Shown here piece by piece: positions 35,807 to 45,610 of a DNA stretch of 64,000 nt. The translations under genes were made by a program, and so were the position numbers. This stretch comes from Allosphingosinicella indica (GTDB taxonomy: Bacteria > Pseudomonadota > Alphaproteobacteria > Sphingomonadales > Sphingomonadaceae): contig NZ_LT840185.1 in assembly GCF_900177405.1 (NCBI RefSeq), forward strand, positions 1,665,501 through 1,729,500. Reading direction: 5' to 3'. Each line of letters begins with the position of its first letter. Within the stretch, counting starts at the first letter, position 1. The notes under the pieces are model-generated. The model had not been told where the DNA came from and did no database searches. It saw only the letters and a list, made by a program, of their open reading frames with translations.

Positions 35807-36493
35807 TTACGCCGGGCAGCTCGGGATGTCCTTGGGCTCGGGGCGCGGGCTCTTGCCTTCGAACTGGGCGAAATAGCTTTCGGAATCGGCGAGCCGCTCG
35901 AAGCGGGTGAGCTGATAGCCGAGCGCGAGGAACTCGCAGAGCAGCAGCCGCGGCGGGGTGCCGTGGCGCTCGGTCGGCCGGTCGGCATCAACGACGATGA
36001 CGCGCCCGCCGCGCTTGAGCGCGCCGCGCATGTGCCAGAGGAACTCGCTCGGCTGCGCGATCTCGTGATACATGTGGATCATCAGGATCCGGTCGAACGA
36101 TGCGGGCGGCAGCTTGGGATCGTTGGGCTCGCCCAGCTTCACTGCGACATTGTCGAGCCGCTCGCGCTGGACGCGCTCGGCCAGCGTGTCGCGCGTCTCG
36201 GGGATGATGTCCTGCGCCAGGACGCGGCCGTCCTCGCCGACCAGCGGCGCGAGGCGGACGGTATAATAGCCTTCGCCCGCGCCGATGTCGGCGACCGTCA
36301 TGCCCTGGCCGATGTCGGCGAGATGAACCACGGTGTCGAACTCACGCACGCTGTCGCGCGCATCCTCGTTGGAATAGCGGGCCGAGACGATCGGCGCGAC
36401 GGGGCGCGCGGGTTCGGGGAAGGCGGAGGCCTTGGTCTGCTCCTTGCACCCCGCGACGAGGAGCAGGGGGAGGAGGAGCCCCCTAGTCCACAT
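35807..36493 (-). CDS. SAM-dependent methyltransferase with a lipoprotein signal
   Basis: Class I methyltransferase of 228 residues. SAM-binding motif [17 protein letters not shown], acidic loop [10 protein letters not shown] and [12 protein letters not shown] are clear. Unusually, it begins [16 protein letters not shown], a good lipoprotein signal with Cys near residue 16, so the enzyme would be exported and lipid-anchored, away from its cytoplasmic cofactor. The start overlaps prfB by 11 bases; no internal start with a better site is obvious. Related exported methyltransferase-like proteins exist in this lineage by recollection. Activity and substrate unknown. Confidence 0.82.
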   Translation of the reverse strand: MWTRGLLLPLLLVAGCKEQTKASAFPEPARPVAPIVSARYSNEDARDSVREFDTVVHLADIGQGMTVADIGAGEGYYTVRLAPLVGEDGRVLAQDIIPETRDTLAERVQRERLDNVAVKLGEPNDPKLPPASFDRILMIHMYHEIAQPSEFLWHMRGALKRGGRVIVVDADRPTERHGTPPRLLLCEFLALGYQLTRFERLADSESYFAQFEGKSPRPEPKDIPSCPA

Positions 36494-37610
36494 CTTCCAC
36501 CTCGACCGTCTCGCCGGTCACGCGCTGCGACAGGGCGGCGGCCATGAAGCGGTCGAGATCGCCGTCGAGCACGTCCGATGGCGCTGTCGAAGTGACGCCG
36601 GTGCGCAGGTCCTTCACGAGCTGATAGGGCTGGAGCACGTAGGAGCGGATCTGATGGCCCCAGCCGATGTCGGTCTTGGCCGCCGCGGTGGCGTTGGCCT
36701 CCGCCTCGCGCTTCTGCAGCTCGGCTTCGTAGAGACGCGCGCGGAGTTGGTTGAACGCCTCGGCGCGGTTCTTGTGCTGCGACCGCTGGTTCTGGCACTG
36801 GACGACGATGCCGGTGGGCAGATGGGTGATGCGCACCGCGCTGTCGGTGGTGTTGATATGCTGCCCGCCCGCGCCGCTCGCGCGATAGGTGTCGATGCGA
36901 AGCTCGCTCTCGTTGATCTCGATGTCGATATTCTCGTCGACCACCGGATAGACCCAGACCGAGGCGAAGCTGGTGTGGCGCCGCGCCGAGCTGTCATAGG
37001 GGCTGATGCGGACGAGGCGGTGGACGCCGCTCTCGGTCTTGGCATAGCCATAGGCATTCTCGCCCTTGAGCAGCAGCGTCGCGGACTTGATCCCCGCCTG
37101 CTCGCCCGAATGCTGGTCGATCAGCTCGACCTTCAGCCCGTGCCGCTCGGCCCAGCGCTGGTACATGCGCTGCAGCATCGACGCCCAGTCGTTGCTCTCG
37201 GTGCCGCCGGCGCCCGAGTTGATCTCGATATAGGTGTCGTTGGCGTCGGCCTCACCGGCGAGCAGTGCCTTCACCTTGTCCTGCTCGGCGCGGTCGGCGA
37301 GCTGGGCGAGCGCGGCGGCGGCATCGTCCGCCATTGCCGCATCGCCCTCCGCCTCGGCCATCTCGATCAGCTCGATATTGTCGGCGAGGTCGCGCTCGAT
37401 CGTGCGCGTCGCCGTGATCGCCTCGTCGAGACGCCGCCGCTCGCGCATCACCTCCTGCGCCTGCTTGGCATCGTTCCAGAGGTTGGGATCCTCGACGCGG
37501 TTGTTGAGCTCGTCGAGCCGGCGCAGCGCGCGATCCCAATCGAGGAAGCGGCGCAGCAGCGCGAGCGCGGCGTTGATCTGATCGACATGGGCTTGCGCTT
37601 CGGCGCGCAT
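36483..37610 (-). CDS. prfB: Peptide chain release factor 2
   Basis: Stop-codon reader for UAA and UGA, 375 residues. The catalytic GGQ lies in [18 protein letters not shown]; the recognition motif region is [16 protein letters not shown], where SPF of E. coli RF2 is [13 protein letters not shown] is conserved. The N-terminus is continuous from ATG 37610, with no internal UGA, so the programmed frameshift used by many bacterial prfB genes is absent. Downstream of mrcA on the same strand. Confidence 0.96.
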   Translation of the reverse strand: MRAEAQAHVDQINAALALLRRFLDWDRALRRLDELNNRVEDPNLWNDAKQAQEVMRERRRLDEAITATRTIERDLADNIELIEMAEAEGDAAMADDAAAALAQLADRAEQDKVKALLAGEADANDTYIEINSGAGGTESNDWASMLQRMYQRWAERHGLKVELIDQHSGEQAGIKSATLLLKGENAYGYAKTESGVHRLVRISPYDSSARRHTSFASVWVYPVVDENIDIEINESELRIDTYRASGAGGQHINTTDSAVRITHLPTGIVVQCQNQRSQHKNRAEAFNQLRARLYEAELQKREAEANATAAAKTDIGWGHQIRSYVLQPYQLVKDLRTGVTSTAPSDVLDGDLDRFMAAALSQRVTGETVEVEDVD

Positions 37611-37662
37611 GGGTCACTCCATTGGCTGTCCCTGCAAAGGGGCGAGGACAGAATATTCATCG

Positions 37663-37689
37663 GGCTGGATCCCCGCTTTCGCGGGGACA
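37663..37689. repeat. Short GC hairpin repeat (CTGGATCCCCGC type)
   Basis: GGGCTGGATCCCCGC-TTTC-GCGGGGAC is a hairpin unit (GTCCCCGC on the other strand) found widely in sphingomonad intergenic DNA. It sits between prfB and the hairpin that follows mrcA. Confidence 0.55.
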
Positions 37690-37690
37690 C

Positions 37691-37717
37691 GCTCTGCGGC
37701 CGATCCGGCCGCAGAGC
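37691..37717 (-). terminator. Strong hairpin at the end of mrcA
   Basis: GCTCTGCGGCCG (37691-37702), loop ATC, CGGCCGCAGAGC (37706-37717) is a perfect 12-bp stem whose last base is part of the mrcA stop codon. There is no T-tract beyond it, so it may stop RNase decay or read-through only partly; it is followed by a second hairpin. Confidence 0.5.
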
Positions 37718-40254
37718 TAGTAGATGCCGCCCTCTCTTTGCAAGAAGTCGCTGTCGCGCCGGTCGGTCGCCGCGGCGCGCTTGGCGCGGGCTTGGGCGAT
37801 GGCGCGGGCGAGGAGATCGGCATCGGCGACTTGATCCTGGCGGATGGTGCGGCGCGGCTCGCTCTCGGGCTTGAATGCTTCCCAGATCACCGCGGCCTTG
37901 GCGTCGTTGCCGCTCGGCCAGGCGCCGAACACCTTCTTGCCGGAACGCCGGTCGATGCGGACCATGCGGATGCCTTCGGGCGCGCGGAACGGCACCACCG
38001 GCTCGTCCTTCAGCGCCTGCTCGGCAAAGGCCTTGAAGATCGGCGCGGCGATGCGGCCGCCCTGTGCGGCACCGCCGAGGCTGCGCGGCTTGTCGTAGCC
38101 CAGATAGATGCCGGCAACGATGTCGGGGGTGCCGCCGATGAACCACACGTCGCGCGGGCCCGACGTGGTGCCGGTCTTGCCGAACAGCGGGCGATTGAGA
38201 TCGCGCAGCCGGGTCGCGGTGCCGCGGGTGACGACGCCTTCGAGGATGTGGACCATCTGATAGGCGGTCATCGGATCCATGAGCTGCTTGGTGCGGAGCG
38301 GCGGGCGCGGCATCGGCTTGCCGTCCCAATCGGGCGCGTTGCAGCCGTCCATCGCGTCGCAGCGGCCGTCGAGCCGGAAGACGACCTTGCCGTTGCGATC
38401 CTGCACATAATCGATGAGGCTCGGTTTCAGCGCCTTGCCCTGGTTGGCGAGGATCGCGAAGGCGTTGGTCATCTTCATCAACGTGGTGTCGCCGGCGCCG
38501 AGCGCGATCGAGAGATAATTGGGGAAATCGCCGACTTCGAGCTGGCGGGCGAGGCGCGTCACCTTGTCCATGCCGATCTGGTTGGCGGCGCGCACCGTCA
38601 TCAGGTTGCGCGACTGCTCGAGCCCCCAGCGCATCGTCTGCGGCCCGGCGCTCGATCCGCCGAAGTTGCGGAAGCATTTCTGCTGCGGCGTGCCGAGATT
38701 GGTGCAGAACGGCCCGTCGACGATGATCGACGCCGGCGTCATGCCGTTGTCGAGCGCGGCGGAATAGACGATCGGCTTGAAGGTCGATCCGGGCTGGCGC
38801 ATCGCCTGGGTGGTGCGATTGAACGAGGATCCGCGCACGTCGAACCCGCCCTGCATCGCGAGCACGCGGCCGGTCGACACCTGCTCGACCACCATGCCAC
38901 CCGAAATCTCGGGCACCGAGCGCAGCGCATAATGATCGCCGTCGCGCTTCACCGCGATGATCATGCCGGGCTGGAGGAAGCCGAAGGCGGCGGAGGAGGT
39001 GCCGCGCTTGGGCATCTGCGCGGCGTAGCTTGGGAGCGTGCTCGTCGTGCCGTCGGTGAAGCCGATTGTCGCGGCGGAATCCGCTTTTTCGATCACCACC
39101 GCGGGGCGCCAGTCTTCATAGCCGACGCCGTAATCGGCGGCTGCGAGCTGGCTGCGCCAATCCTTCGCCATGTCGATCTCGAGCCCCGGATCGCGCCACG
39201 AGCGGCCGCCGTCGAAGCGCATGAGACCATCGCGAAAAGCGCTCTCGGCCGCCTTCTGCATCACCGGATCGTAGGAGCTGCGCACCCACAGGCCCCCGGC
39301 ATAGACGCCATTGGGCCCCTTCTCGGTCTCCTCGCCATATTTCTCGATCAGCTCACGGCGGAGCTCTTCCATGAAATAGCCGCCGACATTCTTCACAGTA
39401 TTGCGCGCGCCGCGGACGGTGCCGAGCGGCTGCGCTTGGGCTGCGGCGCGCTCCGCCGAAGTGATGAAGCCGTTGCGCTCCATTTCGCCCAGAATCCAGT
39501 TGCGGCGGGCGAGCGCGCGCTCGGGATGGCGCTCGGGGCTGTAGTTGCTCGGCGCCTTGGGCAGTGTCGCGAGATAGGCCATCTCGTGCAGCTCGAGATT
39601 CTCGACGTCCTTGTCGAAATAGGCGCGCGCCGCCGCCTGCACGCCATAGGCGTTGCGGCCGAGGAAGATCTGGTTGAGGTACAGTTCCAGGATCTGCTGC
39701 TTGGTGAGCACATCCTCGATGCGCCGCGCGAGGAAGGCTTCTTTCACCTTGCGCGTCACCGAATATTCGTTGGTGAGGAGGAGGTTCTTGGCAACCTGCT
39801 GGGTGATGGTGGAGCCGCCGCGCGCGCGTTCGCCCGACCCGACCTTGGAGGCATAATCATAGACCGCGCCGAGCAGGCCCGGATAATCGATGCCACCATG
39901 CTGGAAGAAAGTGCGGTCCTCGGCGGCGAGGAAGGCCTGGATCATCCGGCGCGGATATTCGTCGTAGGAAAGCTGGACGCGCCGCTCGCGGGCGTAGGTT
40001 TCCACCGGCATTCCGTCGATGTCGCGCACGCTGGTCGGCAGCGGCGGCTGGTAGGTCAGCAGCGATTCGGCAGACGGCAGCCCGCGCGCGAACAGCAGCC
40101 AGAGCAGCAGATAGCCGAGCAGCGGCAGGACGAGCAGCAAAGCCGCGATCTTCACCCAGCGCCGCGACCAATAATCGCCCGCGCGCTGGCGCAGCGCCCC
40201 GGCACGCTCGCGATTGATGGTGAAACGGGTGGGGGAAGCGGTTTCGGCAGTCAT
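37717..40254 (-). CDS. mrcA: Penicillin-binding protein 1A (class A)
   Basis: Bifunctional peptidoglycan synthase of 845 residues. One N-terminal membrane helix (about 33-57), then the GT51 glycosyltransferase with AEDRTFFQHGGID and RGGSTITQQVAKNLLL, an OB-like insertion, and the transpeptidase with SxxK in RQPGSTFKPIVYS, the SRNL motif (SxN) and KTGTTSGPRDVWFIG. Lies downstream of the amidase gene and upstream of prfB on the same strand. Length and order are normal for alphaproteobacteria. Confidence 0.96.
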   Translation of the reverse strand: MTAETASPTRFTINRERAGALRQRAGDYWSRRWVKIAALLLVLPLLGYLLLWLLFARGLPSAESLLTYQPPLPTSVRDIDGMPVETYARERRVQLSYDEYPRRMIQAFLAAEDRTFFQHGGIDYPGLLGAVYDYASKVGSGERARGGSTITQQVAKNLLLTNEYSVTRKVKEAFLARRIEDVLTKQQILELYLNQIFLGRNAYGVQAAARAYFDKDVENLELHEMAYLATLPKAPSNYSPERHPERALARRNWILGEMERNGFITSAERAAAQAQPLGTVRGARNTVKNVGGYFMEELRRELIEKYGEETEKGPNGVYAGGLWVRSSYDPVMQKAAESAFRDGLMRFDGGRSWRDPGLEIDMAKDWRSQLAAADYGVGYEDWRPAVVIEKADSAATIGFTDGTTSTLPSYAAQMPKRGTSSAAFGFLQPGMIIAVKRDGDHYALRSVPEISGGMVVEQVSTGRVLAMQGGFDVRGSSFNRTTQAMRQPGSTFKPIVYSAALDNGMTPASIIVDGPFCTNLGTPQQKCFRNFGGSSAGPQTMRWGLEQSRNLMTVRAANQIGMDKVTRLARQLEVGDFPNYLSIALGAGDTTLMKMTNAFAILANQGKALKPSLIDYVQDRNGKVVFRLDGRCDAMDGCNAPDWDGKPMPRPPLRTKQLMDPMTAYQMVHILEGVVTRGTATRLRDLNRPLFGKTGTTSGPRDVWFIGGTPDIVAGIYLGYDKPRSLGGAAQGGRIAAPIFKAFAEQALKDEPVVPFRAPEGIRMVRIDRRSGKKVFGAWPSGNDAKAAVIWEAFKPESEPRRTIRQDQVADADLLARAIAQARAKRAAATDRRDSDFLQREGGIY

Positions 40255-40360
40255 CTGCCCAGCCGTCTAGCCGATGCCGACGCCGGGGTGAAGCGGATTG
40301 GCCGCGGCTTAGGCGCTGCTCGGCCGCTTTGATACCAGACGGTGGTGCCGGTGCCGCAGT

Positions 40361-41242
40361 TCAAGAACGGTTGGCGCGGCTCGCCATCCGCCGCGCGAAA
40401 TGGGCTTCGATGGCGCGGCGCATGCCTTGGGCGATGCCGCGGCGGCCGTCTTCGGAGGTGATGTAGGCGGCGTCCTGGCGGTTGGTGAGATAGCCGCTCT
40501 CGAACAGGATCGAGGGGATGTCGGGCGCCTTCAGGACGATCAGCGAGGCGAAGCGGTGATATTGCGGGCGGAAGGGAAAATAGGCCTGCCCCTCGCGATG
40601 GAGCAGCCGGGCGAAATCGGCGGCGACGTTCATGCTCTCGCGCTGCGCCAGATCGATGAGGATGTGATTGACCTCGGGCGTGTCGCTCATCTTCGCGCCG
40701 CCGATCACGTCGGCCTGGTTCTCTCGAGAAGCGAGCAGCGCCGCCTCGCGGTCCGAGGCGACTTCGGACAAAGTGTAGATCGTCGCGCCATGCGCCTGAT
40801 CGTTGGACGGCGCCGCATCGGCATGGACCGACACGAACAGGTCCGCCCCCAGCCGCCGCGCGATCTCGTAGCGATCACGCAGCACGAGGAAGCGATCGTC
40901 GGCGCGGGTGAGTGCGACACGGACGCGGCCCGAGGCGACCAGATCGTCGCGGATCGCGCGGGCGAGGGCGAGCGTGACGTCCTTCTCGCGGGTGCCGTCG
41001 TGGGGCGAGGTCGAGCCGGGATCGCGCCCGCCGTGGCCGGCGTCGATCACCACCAGTGGCCGCGCCGGGTTGCGCGAACCCTCGACCGGGGGCAGCGGCA
41101 CGCCGAGCGGGGCCGCGATGTCGTCGAGCGCTATCTCTACGCCGCCGGACGCGTCGCGCGGCGCATCGCTTGCCGGCCACACCGCGGCGGCAAGCGCGAG
41201 CAGCGCGGCGAAGGCGAAACCGACATAGGTCATCGTCATCAT
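40361..41242 (-). CDS. amiC: N-acetylmuramoyl-L-alanine amidase (amidase_3)
   Basis: Zinc amidase of 293 residues that cuts peptide stems from peptidoglycan during division. A signal peptide or anchor (MTMTYVGFAFAALLALAAAV) leads to the catalytic domain with VVIDAGHGGRDPG (His), REKDVTLAL (Glu), FVSVHADA (His) and ILFESGYLTN (Glu). No AMIN domain precedes it, so it is a short form. Start could be ATG 41242, 41239 or 41233. It shares the strand with mrcA, 106 bases upstream of it. Confidence 0.92.
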   Translation of the reverse strand: MMTMTYVGFAFAALLALAAAVWPASDAPRDASGGVEIALDDIAAPLGVPLPPVEGSRNPARPLVVIDAGHGGRDPGSTSPHDGTREKDVTLALARAIRDDLVASGRVRVALTRADDRFLVLRDRYEIARRLGADLFVSVHADAAPSNDQAHGATIYTLSEVASDREAALLASRENQADVIGGAKMSDTPEVNHILIDLAQRESMNVAADFARLLHREGQAYFPFRPQYHRFASLIVLKAPDIPSILFESGYLTNRQDAAYITSEDGRRGIAQGMRRAIEAHFARRMASRANRS

Positions 41243-41654
41243 AGTGACGCACCGGCAGCGTAACGGTCCAGCGAAAATCCCGCATTGGCGCCGCCTTATC
41301 GGTTGCCGGTGGGTTCGGCGGATGCTAGCAACCTCAGGCGGTTCGCAGCGCGGCAGATGACTTGCCCGCGCCGTCCGGACCGGATGAATTCGCTAGGTTG
41401 ACGCTGCATGAGGCTCCCCGCAATCCCGAGACGACGCACGGCCACCCGCCGGCGCGCACGCTCGTTTGCGACGGGATCGGCCCTGCCAGCAGACGCAATT
41501 TTCCTATCAACCCGGACAATCGAGGCGCGTGCCGGCATGGCCGCGCCTTCGTCCTATTTCGAGCGCGTGTGGCGCCTTTCCCCCAGCGGCTGTCTTTCGT
41601 CGGATGACGACGACGGTGCCCTGACGGCGGCGGCACGCGCGTGGAGTATCCATA
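41243..41654 (+). promoter_or_regulatory. Long leader region upstream of rne
   Basis: 412 bases lie between the divergent amidase and rne starts, one of the largest gene-free gaps here. No convincing gene: the overlapping short frames have no family resemblance. Long 5' untranslated regions that let RNase E autoregulate its own mRNA are known for rne genes, so most of this may be leader RNA; TTGACG at 41399 could be a -35 box but has only a poor -10 partner. Structure not resolved. Confidence 0.35.
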
Positions 41655-44090
41655 ATGACAATGCGCATGCTGATCGACGCGCGCCACCGGGAAGAAACCC
41701 GGGTGGCGGTCGTCAAGGGAAACCGGATCGAGGAATTTGATTTCGAGAGCGCCGAGCACCGGCAGCTCAAAGGCAATATCTATCTAGCCAAGGTCACGCG
41801 GGTCGAGCCGTCGCTCCAGGCAGCGTTTGTCGATTACGGCGGCAACCGCCACGGCTTCCTGGCCTTCAGCGAAATCCACCCCGACTATTACCAGATCCCT
41901 AAGGAGGATCGCGAGGCGCTGCTGCGCGAGGAGGCCGAACACGCCGCCGAGGAAGCCGCGCTGCGTGCCGACGAGGGCGACGAGGATGACGGCGGCGTCG
42001 AGGAGATGGAGGCGCCCGCTCCAGTAGGCGACGAGGACGAAGAAGAAGCCCAGCCGCGCGAGGCCGAAGAAGCCGAGAGCGGTAGCGACGAGAGCGCCGC
42101 GGAGAACCTTCGTCGCCGCCGTCAGGCGCTGCGCCGCCGCTACAAGATCCAGGACGTGATCCGCCGCCGCCAGGTGCTGCTCGTCCAGGTCGTCAAGGAG
42201 GAGCGCGGCAACAAGGGCGCGGCGCTCACCACCTATCTCAGCCTCGCCGGCCGCTATTGCGTGCTGATGCCCAACACGTCGCACGGCGGTGGCATCAGCC
42301 GGAAGATTTCCAACGGCGCCGATCGCAAGCGGCTGAAGCAGATCATGGCCGATCTGTCGCTGCCGACGACGATGGGCCTCATCGTCCGCACTGCCGGCCT
42401 CCAGCGCACCAAGACCGAGATCAAGCGCGACTTCGACTATCTCGCCCGGCTGTGGGACGAGATCCGCGACAAGACGCTGCACTCGTCGGCACCGTCGCTG
42501 GTCTACGAGGATTCGAACCTCGTGAAGCGCGCGATCCGCGACATCTACAACCGCGACATCGACGAAGTGTGGGTGGAAGGCGAGGAAGGCTACAAGTCCG
42601 CCCGCGCCTATATGAAATTGCTCATGCCGAGCCACGTCAAGCGCGTGCAGCCCTATTCGGATTCGGTGCCGCTGTTCCAGCGCAACGGCGTCGAGGATCA
42701 GCTTTCGGGCATGTACCAGCCGCTCGTGCAGCTCAAATCGGGCGGCTATCTGGTCATCAACCCGACCGAGGCTCTGGTCTCGATCGACATCAACTCGGGC
42801 CGCTCAACGCGCGAGCACAATATCGAGCAGACCGCTTACGCCACTAACATCGAGGCGGCGCACGAGATCGCGCGCCAGCTTCGCCTCCGCGACATGGCCG
42901 GGCTGGTCGTCATCGACTTCATCGACATGGAATCGAACGGTCATATCCGCAAGGTCGAGAAGGCGATGAAGGACGCGCTGAAGAACGATCGCGCGCGCAT
43001 CCAGGTCGGCCGCATTTCGGGCTTCGGCCTGATGGAGATGAGCCGCCAGCGTCTGCGCACGGGTGTGCTTGAAGCCTCGACCAAGCCGTGCCCGCATTGC
43101 GAAGGCTCGGGCCTGATGCGCACTGCCTCCTCGGCGGGCCTGTCGGCGCTCCGCATGCTTGAGGACGAGGCGGGCCGCGGCCGCGGCAGCCGTATCGTAC
43201 TGCGCGCGGGCCGCGAGGCGGCGATCTACGTGCTCAACAAGAAGCGCCACGAAATCGACGAGGTCGAGGCACGTTACGGCGTGATCGTCGAGGTGCTGAT
43301 CGACGACAGTTTCGAAGGCGCCAAGATGACGGTGGAAGCGCTTGGGCCTCCGCCCGCGCACCGTCCGCGTATCGCCCCCGCTCCGGTCATCGAGGATGAT
43401 GACGACGATTATATCGAGGACGAGGCGGACGAGATCGAGGAAGAGGAAGCCGAGGCCGAGGAGGCCGAAGAGCGTCCGCGTCGCGACCGCCAGCCGCGCT
43501 CCGACGAGGACGAGGGCGGACGCAAGCGCCGCCGCCGTCGCGGCCGCCGCGGCGGACGCCGCAGGAACGGCGAGGAAGAGGGCGGCGCGGAGCGGGGGGC
43601 CGAGGATGCGCCCGCCGCCGAGCCTGCCGAAGCCGAAGCGCCTCTCGAGCCGGTAGCCGACGAGGCAGCGGCAGAAGAGAAGCCGAAGCGCGCCCGCCGC
43701 CGCCCGCGTGCACGGAAGGGCGAGGACAACCCGGCCGAAACTGCGGTCGAGGCAGTTCCCGAAGCCGCGCCGGAGCCCGAGGCGGTCGAGGAAGCGCAGG
43801 CCGAGGAGAAGCCCAAGCGCGCGCGCCGCAGCCGCAAGAAGGCGGAGCCCGAAGCGGAGGCCGCGGCGCCTGCGCCGGCGGAGGCCGAGCCGGCTGCACC
43901 TGCGGCCGCGAACGACAGCGACGCGCCGGCCAAGCCGGCCCGCCGCCGCCGCGCGACCAAGGCGGTTGCCGCCGATGCGCCCGAGGCGCCGGTGCTGGAG
44001 CGCCAGCAATCCGATTCGCCCGACGCAGCCGATGCGGCAAGCGACAGCCCGCCGCGTCGCGGCTGGTGGCAGCGCACCTTCGGCGGCTGA
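41655..44090 (+). CDS. rne: Ribonuclease E
   Basis: Main endonuclease of mRNA decay and rRNA processing, 811 residues. The S1 domain (from residue 35) is interrupted at about 85-160 by a Glu/Asp-rich insert before resuming at IRRRQVLLVQVVKEE. The DNase I-like catalytic part has SIDINSGRSTREHNI and GLVVIDFIDM (metal Asp residues), and the zinc link CPHCEGSG. After about residue 540 comes a long acidic-basic disordered tail with KPKRARR repeats. The C-terminus PRRGWWQRTFGG matches the GWW peptide by which alphaproteobacterial RNase E grips PNPase. An intrinsic-type hairpin follows. Confidence 0.95.
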   Translation: MTMRMLIDARHREETRVAVVKGNRIEEFDFESAEHRQLKGNIYLAKVTRVEPSLQAAFVDYGGNRHGFLAFSEIHPDYYQIPKEDREALLREEAEHAAEEAALRADEGDEDDGGVEEMEAPAPVGDEDEEEAQPREAEEAESGSDESAAENLRRRRQALRRRYKIQDVIRRRQVLLVQVVKEERGNKGAALTTYLSLAGRYCVLMPNTSHGGGISRKISNGADRKRLKQIMADLSLPTTMGLIVRTAGLQRTKTEIKRDFDYLARLWDEIRDKTLHSSAPSLVYEDSNLVKRAIRDIYNRDIDEVWVEGEEGYKSARAYMKLLMPSHVKRVQPYSDSVPLFQRNGVEDQLSGMYQPLVQLKSGGYLVINPTEALVSIDINSGRSTREHNIEQTAYATNIEAAHEIARQLRLRDMAGLVVIDFIDMESNGHIRKVEKAMKDALKNDRARIQVGRISGFGLMEMSRQRLRTGVLEASTKPCPHCEGSGLMRTASSAGLSALRMLEDEAGRGRGSRIVLRAGREAAIYVLNKKRHEIDEVEARYGVIVEVLIDDSFEGAKMTVEALGPPPAHRPRIAPAPVIEDDDDDYIEDEADEIEEEEAEAEEAEERPRRDRQPRSDEDEGGRKRRRRRGRRGGRRRNGEEEGGAERGAEDAPAAEPAEAEAPLEPVADEAAAEEKPKRARRRPRARKGEDNPAETAVEAVPEAAPEPEAVEEAQAEEKPKRARRSRKKAEPEAEAAAPAPAEAEPAAPAAANDSDAPAKPARRRRATKAVAADAPEAPVLERQQSDSPDAADAASDSPPRRGWWQRTFGG

Positions 44091-44102
44091 CACGACGATA
44101 GT

Positions 44103-44142
44103 GCCATCCCGGTCGCTGCCGGGGTGGCGCTCGTCGCTTTCA
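44103..44142 (+). terminator. Probable rne terminator
   Basis: GCCATCCCGG (44103-44112), loop TCGCTG, CCGGGGTGGC (44119-44128) is a 10-bp stem with one U-G pair, followed after nine bases by the T-rich CTTTCATTT. It lies 12 bases beyond the rne stop. Confidence 0.5.
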
Positions 44143-44215
44143 TTTGAGGTTCAGGCGCAGCGGGTCTAGAAATCGGGTCCGGCCCCGAGCGGGCGCAAGA
44201 CGGATCGCTCCCTGG

Positions 44216-45610
44216 ATGTTCTTTTCCCGTCGCGCAGTTTCCGAGACCGATCGACGCGGCCCGGGCTGGTTCGCGCGGCTGCTGGCGATCGTCACGCTGA
44301 GCTTCGCGGTCGCCGCGCAGCCGGCGTTGGCGCAGCAGCAGATCCTCCGCGATTCCGAGACGGAGGCGATGCTCAACGAGATATCGCGCCCGCTGATCGA
44401 GGCGGCGGGGCTGCGGCCGGAAGACGTGCGCATCGTCCTCATCGGCGATCCTTCGCTCAACGCCTTCGTCGCGGGCGGGCAGATCGTCTACATCAATTCG
44501 GGCACCATCACCCGCGCCGACAATGCCAACGAGGTGCAGGGCGTCATCGCGCACGAGCTCGGCCATATCACCGGCGGCCATATCGCGCGCATGGGGCAGG
44601 GGATGCAGCAGGCGACGAGCATCGCCATTCTCTCGCTGATCCTCGCCGCGGCGGCGATGGCGGCGGGCGCGGGCGAGGCGGCGACCGGGGTGATGGCCGC
44701 AGGCCAGCAGGCGGCGATGGGCAAGTTCCTCGCCTTCACGCGTACGCAGGAATCCTCGGCCGACCAGGCGGGCGCCAAATATCTGTCCGCCGCGGGCGAG
44801 AGCGGCAGGGGATCGATCAGCTTCTTCAAGCGCATCCAGAACGAGGAGTTCCGTCTCGCGATCCCGCAGACAGACAGCTACAACCGCACCCACCCGCTGA
44901 CCGGCGAGCGGCTGCAGGCGCTGGAAAATCTCTACAAAAACGATCCCGCGTGGGACAAGCCGACCGATCCCGCGCTGGAGGCGCGCTTCCAGCGCGTCCG
45001 CGCCAAGCTCGCCGGCTATATCGACGATCCGCAGCGGACGATGACGCAGTTCCCGGAAAGCGATACGAGCGTGCCAGCGCGCTATGCCCGTGCCTATGCC
45101 TGGCACAAGCGCGCCTATCCGGACAAAGCCGGGGCGGAGATCGACGCGCTGCTCGCCAATGCGCCGCACGACCCCTATTTCCTCGAGCTGAAGGGCCAGA
45201 TCCTCTTGGAAGGCGGCAAGCCCAGGGAGGCGATCCCGCCGCTGCGCGAAGCGGTGCAGCGCTCCGGCAATGCGCCGATGATCGGCGCCTTGCTCGGCCA
45301 CGCGCTGATCGCCACCGAGGACGAAGCCAATTTCGCGGAGGCCAAGCGCGTGCTGCGCCTCGCGGTGGATCGCGACAACGACAATCCCTTCGCCTGGTAT
45401 CAGCTCGGCATCGTCTACGACCGCGAGGGCGATCAGGCGCGCGCGGCGCTGGCGACGGCGGAGCGCTACAATCTCACCGGCCAGCCGCGGCTTGCGATGT
45501 CGAGCGCGGAGATGGCGATGCGCGGCATCCCGCAGGGCACGCCCGACTGGATCCGCGCGCAGGACATCGCGATGGTTTCCAAGACCGCGACCGAGAAGAA
45601 GCGGCGCTGA
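44216..45610 (+). CDS. M48-family metalloprotease with TPR domain (BepA-like)
   Basis: Periplasmic zinc protease and chaperone-like protein, 464 residues. ATG 44216 places a signal peptide (FARLLAIVTLSFAVAAQPALA) near the N-terminus; a 24-residue longer frame is not needed. Catalytic HELGHITGGH with the third ligand in TQESSADQAGAKYL. The second half is TPR-like. BepA in E. coli helps assemble LptD and clear stalled outer-membrane proteins. Its stop overlaps the DsbA-like start (TGATG), linking two envelope quality-control proteins. Confidence 0.9.
   Translation: MFFSRRAVSETDRRGPGWFARLLAIVTLSFAVAAQPALAQQQILRDSETEAMLNEISRPLIEAAGLRPEDVRIVLIGDPSLNAFVAGGQIVYINSGTITRADNANEVQGVIAHELGHITGGHIARMGQGMQQATSIAILSLILAAAAMAAGAGEAATGVMAAGQQAAMGKFLAFTRTQESSADQAGAKYLSAAGESGRGSISFFKRIQNEEFRLAIPQTDSYNRTHPLTGERLQALENLYKNDPAWDKPTDPALEARFQRVRAKLAGYIDDPQRTMTQFPESDTSVPARYARAYAWHKRAYPDKAGAEIDALLANAPHDPYFLELKGQILLEGGKPREAIPPLREAVQRSGNAPMIGALLGHALIATEDEANFAEAKRVLRLAVDRDNDNPFAWYQLGIVYDREGDQARAALATAERYNLTGQPRLAMSSAEMAMRGIPQGTPDWIRAQDIAMVSKTATEKKRR

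Noticed and set aside
36483-37610. Programmed frameshift in prfB
   Set aside because: The frame is continuous from ATG to the GGQ domain; no in-frame UGA near codon 25.
37609-40332. Plus-strand open frame of 907 codons
   Set aside because: Antisense to mrcA; no motif and typical mirror composition.
41362-41740. Short frames in the rne leader
   Set aside because: Arg/Ala-rich, no family resemblance, overlap rne out of frame, no good ribosome binding sites.
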